From contig QGFZ01000001.1 in the NCBI GenBank assembly GCA_003149065.1, positions 868,001 through 932,000 of the forward strand: a DNA stretch of 64,000 nucleotides. The letters are read 5' to 3'. The position numbers and the translations under genes were made by a program. This DNA is from Ruminococcaceae bacterium R-25 (GTDB lineage: Bacteria > Bacillota > Clostridia > Saccharofermentanales > Saccharofermentanaceae). Each line of letters opens with the position of its first letter. The first letter of the stretch is position 1. Under the pieces are notes generated by a model. That model saw nothing but the letters and a program-made list of their open reading frames with translations, was not told the origin of the DNA and searched no databases. Positions 51,250 through 59,141 of this stretch are shown piece by piece.

Positions 51250-52544
51250 CCTACGTTCTCGCCCAGATCGATACGCTTAACGTTTCCGAAATCATCAAAT
51301 TCGAAGGACAGCGTAAAATCGCCGTCTACGTTTCTGAACGAGCTCTGATAATTACACTCGTCGAACATCGGATACACGAGAAGGAGCTCTGAGACATTCA
51401 TTCCGACATAGATATCGCTACCGAGCGAAAAGTCTCCCTGGTTGCGGACAGCGATCGAATAGAGCCTGCCGTATGTCCATTTTCCGTCCTTGATCTCAGC
51501 ATGGAGCCTTAATGTAACACCCCTGTATGCGAGTGCAACAACATCGCCTGAGACTGTTGATAACACAGGCTCGCCTAATAGTCTGAAGATTTCGCTCTGG
51601 CTGTATGTCGAGCCCATCCTGAGCTTGCTCTCGCCGTTCTTATAAAGACTTATCTCGTCAATCGTTGACGGGATTTTGTCCAGAATGCAGAGTGTGCCAT
51701 TTTTATAAAGCCTCAGAGAAACCGTTTTCGAGGTGATCGAAGTTTCGGAGAAGACTTCAGGAATGTTATAGGATATGTGCGTAGGCGAAAAGAGCTTCAG
51801 CTCATAGTCCTTGATGTTCGTCTTGACCTTCATCTTGTAGTAATCGGCGATGAAAAGAGCCTTTGCATTGATGACGGAATTGAGATAAATGTCCGAACGG
51901 TAAGTCGACTTGATGATAGCTTCCAGAGCATCGATATTCTCATCGTCGATCATGTCGAAATAGTGATTGATGTAGGTATAAGCGAAAATAGAATCCGTCA
52001 TATACTGGCCTGCGACAGTATATTTTCCGTCATTTACAGCAAGAGTAAATCTTACGGGCGGAGCATCAGCATCCCTGTCTTTTGAATAGCAGAGCTCAAC
52101 AACGTCCATATCTCCGTATTCGTCGATAGTCTTATACTCTTCACCTGCATCAGCATCGATCGACGCGAAATAATGCGCCTTCTCGGTGTCGGTCAAAAAC
52201 CTGAATGAGTCAGGCGTACCGTGTGCCTGAGAAGTCTTGCGAAGTACCATGCAGTACTGGGCAAAAACGGAATATGAGATATCGTCAAGCTGGCTTTCAG
52301 GGATCGCCGAAAACGAATCGGAAACATTTTTCTCGTTCATTATCGCTACTGTGATTATCCTTGCGAGCTCGGATTTTGAGAGTTCTTTCTGCGACTGTTT
52401 AAAGCCTCTGCGAAGTCCCTTAATGAAATCACATCCTGTAAGGCAGGTGCACATTCCGGAAATCAGTGTAACGCTCAAGATAACAGCAAGGACCTTAACT
52501 AAAGATCCCTTAAAAGTCTTTGCGCTGTTACCTCTAAATATCAC
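51246..52544 (-). CDS. lipoprotein of unknown function
   Basis: 432 aa, not recognised. The N-terminus has basic residues, a hydrophobic stretch (VLAVILSVTLISGMCTCL) and a lipobox LTGC, so it should be a membrane-anchored lipoprotein with Cys at about 38. The rest is mixed alpha/beta. Two C-terminal stretches (LRMGSTYSQSEIFRLLGEPVLSTVSGD and DIYVGMNVSELLLVYPMF) resemble the BLIP/SmpA-like pattern of small repeated beta-lactamase-inhibitor-type folds (G-x(S/N)...LLG-P). It is the last gene after cysS-mrnC-rlmB, 3 nt downstream of rlmB. Confidence 0.75.
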   Translation of the reverse strand: MIFRGNSAKTFKGSLVKVLAVILSVTLISGMCTCLTGCDFIKGLRRGFKQSQKELSKSELARIITVAIMNEKNVSDSFSAIPESQLDDISYSVFAQYCMVLRKTSQAHGTPDSFRFLTDTEKAHYFASIDADAGEEYKTIDEYGDMDVVELCYSKDRDADAPPVRFTLAVNDGKYTVAGQYMTDSIFAYTYINHYFDMIDDENIDALEAIIKSTYRSDIYLNSVINAKALFIADYYKMKVKTNIKDYELKLFSPTHISYNIPEVFSETSITSKTVSLRLYKNGTLCILDKIPSTIDEISLYKNGESKLRMGSTYSQSEIFRLLGEPVLSTVSGDVVALAYRGVTLRLHAEIKDGKWTYGRLYSIAVRNQGDFSLGSDIYVGMNVSELLLVYPMFDECNYQSSFRNVDGDFTLSFEFDDFGNVKRIDLGENVG

Positions 52545-52547
52545 TTA

Positions 52548-53441
52548 TCAGCCCTCTTTATGTCTCTTTGCCTGTGCCTCGAAAAGCACTACTCCGGCTG
52601 CAACTGCAGCGTTCAAGCTGTTTACGTGGCCGGTCATGGGGATCGAAACCGTGAAATCACAACACTTCCTTACCCCATCTCTCATGCCGTCGCCTTCACT
52701 GCCGATAACGACTACGAGATTGCCCGAATAATCGGCATCATGGTATTCATAATCGGCATTCATATCAGTACCGCAGACCCAGAAGTTTTCCTTCTCCTTG
52801 AGCCTTGTAAGCGTCTGCGCAAGGTTAGTAACTCTTGCTACAGGAACATATTCGATAGCGCCTGCGGATGCCTTTGCGACCATCGAATCCAAAGATACTG
52901 ATCTTCTCTCAGGAATAATGACGCCGTCAACGCCGCAGCAGTCAGAGATCCTAAGGATAGAACCAAGATTATAGGCGTCCTTGATCTCATCTAATGCAAC
53001 TAACAGAGCCGGTCTGCCCTCATCCCTGCACTTACCGATTATCTCATCAAGATCGGCATATTTATGAGGTGCTACTGAGGCAATTACGCCCTGATGGTTA
53101 TGAGTGCTGCTCATCTTATCGAGGATCTGCCTTGTAGCCCTCGTAACGATTATTCCGCGCTTGTTAGCTTCGTCCAGGATCCTGATAAGGCCATGATCTA
53201 ACGGCTTATCACCTTCAGGCTTTAAGATCCAGATCTTATTGAAATCTCTTCCGGCCTGCAAAGCTTCGGTTACGGCATTTCTGCCCTCCAACTTATCTGT
53301 GGAACCCTGCTCAGTAAAAGCATCGTCCTCACGCTCGCGCTTAAAATCGGGGCGTTCACGCTTAAAGTCGGACCTTGCTCCTCTTGCAGGTCTGTTATCG
53401 GGCTTTCTGTCCTGGTTAAAACGTCTCTTGCCTTTGTCCAA
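52548..53441 (-). CDS. rlmB: 23S rRNA 2'-O-methyltransferase (TrmH/RlmB family)
   Basis: 297 aa. The first ~50 residues are a disordered Arg/Asp/Lys-rich extension. An L30e-like substrate-binding domain (LEGRNAVTEALQAGRDFNKIWI) follows, then the SPOUT catalytic domain with NLGSILRISDCCGVDGVIIP, VVIGSEGDGMR and SIPMTGHVNSLNAAVAAG, the three SpoU motifs. RlmB methylates G2251 of 23S rRNA; some Firmicutes homologs have other targets. Its position after cysS and mrnC is the common Firmicutes order. Confidence 0.93.
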   Translation of the reverse strand: MDKGKRRFNQDRKPDNRPARGARSDFKRERPDFKREREDDAFTEQGSTDKLEGRNAVTEALQAGRDFNKIWILKPEGDKPLDHGLIRILDEANKRGIIVTRATRQILDKMSSTHNHQGVIASVAPHKYADLDEIIGKCRDEGRPALLVALDEIKDAYNLGSILRISDCCGVDGVIIPERRSVSLDSMVAKASAGAIEYVPVARVTNLAQTLTRLKEKENFWVCGTDMNADYEYHDADYSGNLVVVIGSEGDGMRDGVRKCCDFTVSIPMTGHVNSLNAAVAAGVVLFEAQAKRHKEG

Positions 53442-53444
53442 AGT

Positions 53445-53894
53445 TTATTCCTTCTCTTCCGTTTCTTCAGTATCTGTTTTCGGCTCATTTTTGATAACGC
53501 CGTCGCAGATATCAAAACTCTTATAGATCAGATATTCCATTCTGGGCTCTTCGTTATTGAGGAAGAGATATCCCAGAAGCGCTTCAAATCCTGTTGCGTA
53601 CATGTAGTCAGCATGATTCGCATTTTTCGAGACTGCATGCGGATTGGAATTCTTACCTCTCCTGAAGTAATCAGCTTCCTTCTCCGTAAGCTCGTCCTGC
53701 AAAAGTCTCGCACTGTATGCCTGAGCCTCGGCAGATACATAATGAACAGTGTTGTTATGCATCTTATTGTTGCTGCCCGCGCCTAATGTCGCTGACTTGC
53801 AGCGCGCATAAAGCTCATAGATCGAATCGCCGATGTAAGCTAAAACAAGCGGCGATACTTCTCTGAGATCAGCAGCAATAAACGGCTTTATCAT
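53445..53894 (-). CDS. mrnC: Mini-ribonuclease III
   Basis: 149 aa, an RNase III catalytic domain without the dsRNA-binding domain. LAYIGDSIYELYAR carries the catalytic Asp and Glu, and ATGFEALLGYLFL the second acidic site. It matures 23S rRNA ends in Firmicutes. It overlaps the cysS stop by 1 nt and is followed 3 nt later by rlmB, a conserved gene order. Confidence 0.96.
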   Translation of the reverse strand: MIKPFIAADLREVSPLVLAYIGDSIYELYARCKSATLGAGSNNKMHNNTVHYVSAEAQAYSARLLQDELTEKEADYFRRGKNSNPHAVSKNANHADYMYATGFEALLGYLFLNNEEPRMEYLIYKSFDICDGVIKNEPKTDTEETEEKE

Positions 53895-55303
53895 CAGTTC
53901 GCCTTCTCGATCTTATATCCGCCGGGTACGTCCTTAACAGTGTAGCCCTTTGATTGGATCTCGTCCCTGATGCGGTCAGCCTCAGCGTAATCCTTGGCTT
54001 TCTTAGCCTCTGCACGCTTATTTGCAAGTTCCGTAATCTCTTCAGGTATCTCATCTTCAAGATCCAACAGGATTCCGAGAACGCCTGTGAGCTCAACGAT
54101 CTTATCTCTTGCAGCTTTGAGCATCTCAGCTGAAACCTTAGCTTCCTGAGCACTTGTATTTGTCTGGCGTACGAGGTTAAAGATATCGGTAATGGCATCA
54201 GCACTGTTGAGGTCATCGTCCATATGAGCTACGAAGCTCTCGCCTGCTGCCTTGATCACATCTTCCAATACCTTGTCAGCCTCAGCGTCACCTTCGAATT
54301 TGCTATTTGCCAATAAGAAGTCAGCATTTCTTACGCAGTTGGAGATTCTTCCGAGGCTCGTCTGTGCAGCTGCCAAAAGCTCATCAGAGAAATTGATGGG
54401 GCTTCTGTAATGGCCGAGCAGGATGAAGAATCTGATTACGTTGTAAGGATACTTCTTAACGATGTCTCTGATCGTGAAAAAGTTGCCCAATGACTTACTC
54501 ATCTTTTCGCCGTCAATGTTAACGAAAGCATTGTGGACAAAATAATTGCAGAATGTGCAGCCGTTTGCAGCCTCGCTCTGCGCGATCTCGTTTTCGTGAT
54601 GCGGGAAGATAAGATCCTGTCCGCCGCCGTGAATATCGATAGTATCGCCAAGATATTGCTTGATCATGGCAGAGCACTCAATGTGCCAGCCCGGTCTTCC
54701 TTCGCCCCAAGGTGAACCCCATGAAGGCTCGCCCTCTTTCTTGAACTTCCATACAGCGAAATCGCCCGGATTCTTCTTGCCTTCGTAAGATGCCTTGCGC
54801 TCACCGCCGCCTGCTTCGAGCTCGTCGAGATTATAGTGTGAGAGCTTGCCGTAATCAGATTTCTTGGAAACGTCATAGTAAACGCCGTCGCCTTCGATGA
54901 TGTAAGTGTAGCCGTTTTTCTCCATAGCCTTGATGAGACCGATAATAGCCTTCATAGACTGGGTGGCTCTGGGCTGGAATGTCTGGCGCTTGATATTGAG
55001 GCCGTCAGCGTCAACGTAGTATTCCTTGATGAAACGGTCAGCGAGCTGCTCTACAGTGATGCCTTCCTCGTTTGCGCGCTTGATCATCTTATCGTCGATA
55101 TCAGTGAAGTTCTGGACGAAGGTTACGTCATAACCTCTGTATTCCAGATATCTTGCAAGCGTATCGAAAGTAACAAACGGCCTTGCGTTGCCAAGATGGA
55201 AATAGTTATAGACCGTAGGGCCGCACGCATACATCTTGACCTTGCCTTCTTCAATAGGCTTGAAATCTTCCTTATATCTTGTGAGTGTGTTGTAAAGTTT
55301 CAT
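53894..55303 (-). CDS. cysS: cysteinyl-tRNA synthetase
   Basis: 469 aa, class I. The zinc cysteine and HIGH-type motif are in KMYACGPTVYNYFHLGNARP; FVQNFTDIDDK follows; KMSKS is present as EKMSKSLGNF; the C-terminal anticodon-binding domain ends with AKDYAEADRIRDEI. It charges tRNA-Cys. AAAAGGAG precedes the ATG. Upstream lies a 445-nt non-coding region holding a possible Cys-containing leader peptide but no recognisable T-box. Confidence 0.97.
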   Translation of the reverse strand: MKLYNTLTRYKEDFKPIEEGKVKMYACGPTVYNYFHLGNARPFVTFDTLARYLEYRGYDVTFVQNFTDIDDKMIKRANEEGITVEQLADRFIKEYYVDADGLNIKRQTFQPRATQSMKAIIGLIKAMEKNGYTYIIEGDGVYYDVSKKSDYGKLSHYNLDELEAGGGERKASYEGKKNPGDFAVWKFKKEGEPSWGSPWGEGRPGWHIECSAMIKQYLGDTIDIHGGGQDLIFPHHENEIAQSEAANGCTFCNYFVHNAFVNIDGEKMSKSLGNFFTIRDIVKKYPYNVIRFFILLGHYRSPINFSDELLAAAQTSLGRISNCVRNADFLLANSKFEGDAEADKVLEDVIKAAGESFVAHMDDDLNSADAITDIFNLVRQTNTSAQEAKVSAEMLKAARDKIVELTGVLGILLDLEDEIPEEITELANKRAEAKKAKDYAEADRIRDEIQSKGYTVKDVPGGYKIEKAN

Positions 55304-55354
55304 ATTAAAAAATCTCCTTTTCGAGTTAAATCATTAAGCCTGTCAGTTTAAGAT

Positions 55355-55474
55355 TCAACATCGGCAGGATCTGAAATTTATAAATTTTTGGTATAAAAAA
55401 ACAGCACCAGCCACACTAAAAGCGGCCGGGCCGGAAGATGCCAGATTATTTGCATCGATATATTGTTCCATCAT
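55355..55474 (-). CDS. possible 39-aa leader peptide ending Ser-Cys-Arg-Cys, upstream of cysS
   Basis: A small open frame with a strong AAGGAG 5-8 nt before a double ATG (55469-55474). The peptide is MMEQYIDANNLASSG... with a hydrophobic middle, and it ends RSCRC just before TGA. Two of the last three codons are cysteine. It stops 52 nt before the cysS start. Its place and composition suggest a cysteine-sensing leader peptide, but no clear attenuator hairpin follows; chance is possible. Confidence 0.35.
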   Translation of the reverse strand: MMEQYIDANNLASSGPAAFSVAGAVFLYQKFINFRSCRC

Positions 55475-55489
55475 AATCTCCTTAAAAAC

Positions 55490-55650
55490 CCCCGAAACAC
55501 AACGGACTCTGATTGACACCCGGAAATCCAGGGCGGTGCTCAGGTATCAGATCTCAATAGTCCAACTTACAAGGCTTTACATCAAAAAGACAGGCCCAAG
55601 CTCCTTATTATGTCATGTAGGTCCAATTTAGAGGCCGCCATGCTCGAGTT
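55490..55650 (-). ncRNA. possible structured leader RNA or small RNA between purB and cysS
   Basis: Read on the minus strand, a TATAAT-like box just after the purB terminator would start a transcript near 55645. The region folds by eye with GGCGG (about 55635) pairing to CCGCC (about 55531), inner CTC/GAG, a GACA/TGTC arm and a CTTT/AAAG arm. 6S RNA was considered because of the elongated shape, but I cannot match its conserved bubble. It could equally be the cysS 5' leader. Confidence 0.3.
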
Positions 55651-55659
55651 GATTATATT

Positions 55660-55719
55660 TTAATATAAAAAGCGGGATATGCCAAACTGCGATTGCCGCG
55701 ATTTTGGAATATCCCGCTT
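55660..55719 (-). terminator. purB terminator
   Basis: 11-bp stem AAGCGGGATAT/ATATCCCGCTT with further CCAAA/TTTGG pairing inside, followed on the minus strand by TTTTTATATT. Confidence 0.85.
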
Positions 55720-55748
55720 AAGTTCTTTTTCGTAAAGTTTAGTTGCTC

Positions 55749-57191
55749 TTATACTTTCAGCTCAACTTCACTTACCTCAAGGTCATCCTTGTGCGCAGCA
55801 ATTAACGGCCTGACACACTCTGTAAGGAATGCATCGACCTGCTCAGGACATCGACCGATGTAAAGCTTGGCATCTCTGAGCTTAAGGAGCTCATCCATTG
55901 TCATGCCGAACTTGGGATCAGCTGCGATCCTCTCGAGAAGATCATTGGGCTTGCCCTCATTCTTAACAACAGAACCTGCCTGCATAGAAAGCTGGCGGAT
56001 CTCCTCGTGGAGTTCCTGACGGTTTCCGCCCTTCTTTGTTGCCTCCATCATGATATTCTCTGTCATCATGAAAGGCAGCTCATCATTGATGTGCTTTTCA
56101 ATAATCTTGGGATATACGACAAGACCGGAAACAACGTTTGTATAGATACCGAGGATTGCATCAACTGCGAGGAATGCCTCAGGTACTGAGATTCTCTTAT
56201 TTGCAGAGTCATCCAAAGTTCTCTCGAACCACTGCTCTGAAGATGTCATAGCAGGATTAAGAACATCTGCTATCACATATCTGGAAAGTGATGCGATTCT
56301 CTCGGATCTCATCGGATTTCTCTTGTAAGCCATAGCGGAAGATCCGATCTGGTTCTTTTCGAAAGGCTCTTCGATCTCCTTCAGGTGCTGGAGAAGTCTG
56401 ATATCGTTGGAGAACTTGTGAGCGCTCTGAGCGATAGCTGCAAGAGCTGAAAGAACCGTGTAATCGATCTTTCTGGAATATGTCTGGCCGGATACATAGT
56501 AAGACTGCTCAAAGCCCATCTTCTGGCAGATCTTCTTGTCGAGCTCGACACACTTTTCGTGATCGCCGTCGAAAAGATCATAGAAAGAAGCCTGTGTACC
56601 TGTTGTACCCTTGCATCCGAGAAGCTTCAATGAAGCAATAGCGTTCTCAATTGTCTCAAGGTCGAAAACGAGATCCTGGAGCCAGAGAGTTGCTCTCTTA
56701 CCGACAGTTACGAGCTGAGCGGGCTGGAAATGAGTAAAGCCCAAAGTAGGCATAGCCTTATATTCGTCAGCAAAATCAGCGAGCTTTGCGATAACTACAA
56801 CAAGTCTCTTCTTGATGAGTTCCAAAGCTTCTCTCATTATTATGATGTCTGTATTGTCACCAACATAGCAGGATGTTGCGCCAAGGTGGATGATCGCGTC
56901 AGCACCGGAACCCTTGACCTGCTTGCCATAGGAATGGACATGAGCCATTACGTCGTGGCGGCGGATCTTCTCCTCTGCTGCGGCATCCTCATAATCGATA
57001 TCATCCTTGTGAGCTTTGAGATCAGCGATCTGCTCATCTGTGATGTTAAGACCTAATTCTTTCTCTGCCTCAGCTAATGCGATCCAAAGAAGTCTCCATG
57101 TCTTGAACTTCTTGTCAGGCGAGAAGATGTACTGCATCTCGCGGCTCGCATAGCGGGAGTTTAACGGGCTCTCGTATGTGTCTTTAGTCAT
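55749..57191 (-). CDS. purB: adenylosuccinate lyase
   Basis: 480 aa, fumarase/aspartase superfamily. The signature loop SSAMAYKRNPMRSERI, the GATSCYVGDNTD motif and TLGFTHFQPAQ with the catalytic histidine are intact. The length matches the longer (~475 aa) PurB clade seen in many Clostridia. It acts twice in purine synthesis (SAICAR to AICAR, and adenylosuccinate to AMP). It starts 2 nt after the aminotransferase gene, so the two are co-expressed. Confidence 0.96.
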   Translation of the reverse strand: MTKDTYESPLNSRYASREMQYIFSPDKKFKTWRLLWIALAEAEKELGLNITDEQIADLKAHKDDIDYEDAAAEEKIRRHDVMAHVHSYGKQVKGSGADAIIHLGATSCYVGDNTDIIIMREALELIKKRLVVVIAKLADFADEYKAMPTLGFTHFQPAQLVTVGKRATLWLQDLVFDLETIENAIASLKLLGCKGTTGTQASFYDLFDGDHEKCVELDKKICQKMGFEQSYYVSGQTYSRKIDYTVLSALAAIAQSAHKFSNDIRLLQHLKEIEEPFEKNQIGSSAMAYKRNPMRSERIASLSRYVIADVLNPAMTSSEQWFERTLDDSANKRISVPEAFLAVDAILGIYTNVVSGLVVYPKIIEKHINDELPFMMTENIMMEATKKGGNRQELHEEIRQLSMQAGSVVKNEGKPNDLLERIAADPKFGMTMDELLKLRDAKLYIGRCPEQVDAFLTECVRPLIAAHKDDLEVSEVELKV

Positions 57192-57193
57192 TA

Positions 57194-58480
57194 TTAAAGA
57201 TCCTCCAACAATTTATCCACTGCTGTGATTTTAGCACAGATCGAGAGGATTCTGACGGCTTTCTCAATATCTTCGATACCGGGGAAAGAAGGAGCAAGTC
57301 TGATATTTGAATCAGAAGGATCCTTGCCGTAAGGATAGCTTGCGCCTGCAGGAGTAAGAGCTACGCCTGCTTCCTTGCACATTGTAACGATCTTTGTAGC
57401 CGTACCGGGCATAGCATAGAAGCTTACGAAATAACCGCCGTTAGGTTTTGTCCAGTGCCAGAGGTTATCAAAACCGAGTTCCTCATCAAGTACCTTCTGG
57501 CAAGCTTCGAACTTCGGACGGAGGATTGCTGCATGCTTCATCATGTGAGCATAAACAGCCTCAGCATCCGGAAGGAATCTTGAGTGAGCTAGCTGGTTAA
57601 CCTTATTTGTGCAGATAGCCTGGGCATTAAGGTATTTCTTTGCCCAAGTCATATTGTCCTTATTTGCTGCGAAGCATGAGATTCCGCCGCCTGCGAAAGT
57701 GATCTTCGAAGATGAAGCGAACTCATAAACTCTGTTTGCGTGGCCATAGCTCTCGCAGAGGGAAAGCATATCAGGGAGTTTGCCCCATGTACTTCTGTCC
57801 TCATAGAGGTGGTGGCATACATATGCGTTGTCCCAGAAGATTCTGAAGTCAGGAGCTGCTGTCTCCATTTTCGCGAGTCTCTCGCAAACTTCTTCAGAGT
57901 AAACAACGCCGTCAGGGTTGCTGTAGCAGGGAACGCACCAGATACCCTTAACCTTCTCGTCCTTAACGAGTTCTTCTACAACGTCCATGTCAGGACCGTT
58001 CTCAGTCATGGGAACTGCGATGAGCTCAAAGCCCATTGTCTCTGTAACTCTGAAATGTCTGTCATATCCAGGCGCAGGGCAAAGCCACTTCTTGCCTTCA
58101 ACCTGTGACCAGGGCTTGGGTGAATCGATCTCACCGAAGACCATAGAACGCATGATCGCATCATACATCTGGTTCAAAGATGAAGAATTGCCCATGAAGA
58201 TATTGTCTTTATCTGTACCCAAGAGATCAGCGAAGATCTTTCTGATCTCTTCGATTCCGGGAGCGATACCGTAGTTTCTGGTATCTTCATTCTTGGCGGT
58301 CTTAAAACCGTCCTTTAATGTGTCATATATATCGTTCGAAAGATCGAGCTGGACCGGAGAAGGCTTTCCGCGGGTCATGTCGAGCGTAAGATTGAGTGCC
58401 TTGCACTTCTCATAGCGTTCGTTCAGCTCTTCCCTAACCTTGAGGAGCTCTTCCTTTGTCATTTCGCGGTAACCCTTCAT
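57194..58480 (-). CDS. class I aminotransferase, aspartate-aminotransferase-like (Ic subgroup)
   Basis: 428 aa, PLP fold type I. LDMTRGKPSPVQLDLS, FMGNSSSLNQMYDAIMRS, FWDNAYVCHHLY and the PLP-lysine motif ASSSKITFAGGGIS identify the unusual aspartate aminotransferase subgroup annotated in many Firmicutes. Coupled to purB, which consumes aspartate-derived succinyl intermediates, so supplying or balancing aspartate is a reasonable role (inference). A promoter lies at 58563-58590. Confidence 0.88.
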   Translation of the reverse strand: MKGYREMTKEELLKVREELNERYEKCKALNLTLDMTRGKPSPVQLDLSNDIYDTLKDGFKTAKNEDTRNYGIAPGIEEIRKIFADLLGTDKDNIFMGNSSSLNQMYDAIMRSMVFGEIDSPKPWSQVEGKKWLCPAPGYDRHFRVTETMGFELIAVPMTENGPDMDVVEELVKDEKVKGIWCVPCYSNPDGVVYSEEVCERLAKMETAAPDFRIFWDNAYVCHHLYEDRSTWGKLPDMLSLCESYGHANRVYEFASSSKITFAGGGISCFAANKDNMTWAKKYLNAQAICTNKVNQLAHSRFLPDAEAVYAHMMKHAAILRPKFEACQKVLDEELGFDNLWHWTKPNGGYFVSFYAMPGTATKIVTMCKEAGVALTPAGASYPYGKDPSDSNIRLAPSFPGIEDIEKAVRILSICAKITAVDKLLEDL

Positions 58481-58562
58481 GATAAGCCAACCTTCCTAAA
58501 ATGAAATTTTGCAATCTTAAACTTGCATTTTTGTCAGGGGAATCCCCCTAAAAACCTCAACA

Positions 58563-58590
58563 ATTATAGTCTATTACATTTATAAAGCAA
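58563..58590 (-). promoter_or_regulatory. promoter of the aminotransferase-purB operon
   Basis: On the minus strand TTGCTT (58585-58590), 16-bp spacer, TATAAT (58563-58568). The leader also carries an AGGGG/CCCCT hairpin near 58540. Confidence 0.65.
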
Positions 58591-58663
58591 TAAAGGAAAA
58601 TTGCTAAAATGGCATTTACTCCCGTCAAAAATTCATTTTCGGATAAATTCGGCACTTTGCACA

Positions 58664-59044
58664 TCAAAAGGGCACAAAATCGATTCTCCGTATATTACCT
58701 TGCTTATCGTGTGTGACCATGCATATCTCGAAAACAATATTTTTATCATAAAGCCCGTTCTCCATCACAAAGTGCTCAGCGGTCCTGATTATCCTGTTCC
58801 GCTTAGCACCTGCAACAGATTCGACAGAATCCGGATAATAACCGATATTAAGCCTCGTCCTCACCTCCACTATATGAATATCGCTGTCCTTTTCCGCAAT
58901 TATGTCTATCTCTCCGACATTATGGACAACGTAATTGCGCCTTAAAACTGTAAAGCCCTTGGCGTTTAGAAGCTTTACTGCAGCATCTTCTCCCTTGGCT
59001 CCAATAAACTGCCTGTAGGTGATTTTTTGTATGTTCATTAACAA
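58664..59044 (-). CDS. yraN: YraN/UPF0102 family nuclease-fold protein
   Basis: 126 aa. GAKGEDAAVKLLNAKGFTVLRRNY, then GEIDIIAEKDSDIHIVEVRTR, the UPF0102 signature with a GEID-x12-VEV(K/R) endonuclease-like core. Linked to Holliday-junction-resolvase-like folds; biological role unclear. It is near purB rather than the more common rnhB/rplS neighbourhood. Confidence 0.92.
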   Translation of the reverse strand: MLMNIQKITYRQFIGAKGEDAAVKLLNAKGFTVLRRNYVVHNVGEIDIIAEKDSDIHIVEVRTRLNIGYYPDSVESVAGAKRNRIIRTAEHFVMENGLYDKNIVFEICMVTHDKQGNIRRIDFVPF

Positions 59045-59084
59045 ACCTCTGTTTCTCTGTTTTTTTTGATAATTCGCTTTTTCC

Positions 59085-59113
59085 TTGTAAACAAATCTTT
59101 AGTGACTTAAAAT
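59085..59113 (+). promoter_or_regulatory. promoter of the GGDEF-EAL gene
   Basis: TTGTAA (59085-59090), 17-bp spacer, TAAAAT (59108-59113), 28 nt before the start codon; AAGGA is the ribosome binding site. Confidence 0.6.
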
Positions 59114-59141
59114 CTAGGTATTAACTTTATAAGGATAGATT

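Noticed and set aside
55490-55650. T-box riboswitch for cysS
   Set aside because: The nearest match, GAGCACCGCC, lacks the UGG needed to pair with the tRNA end, and no specifier stem or AGUA motif was found.
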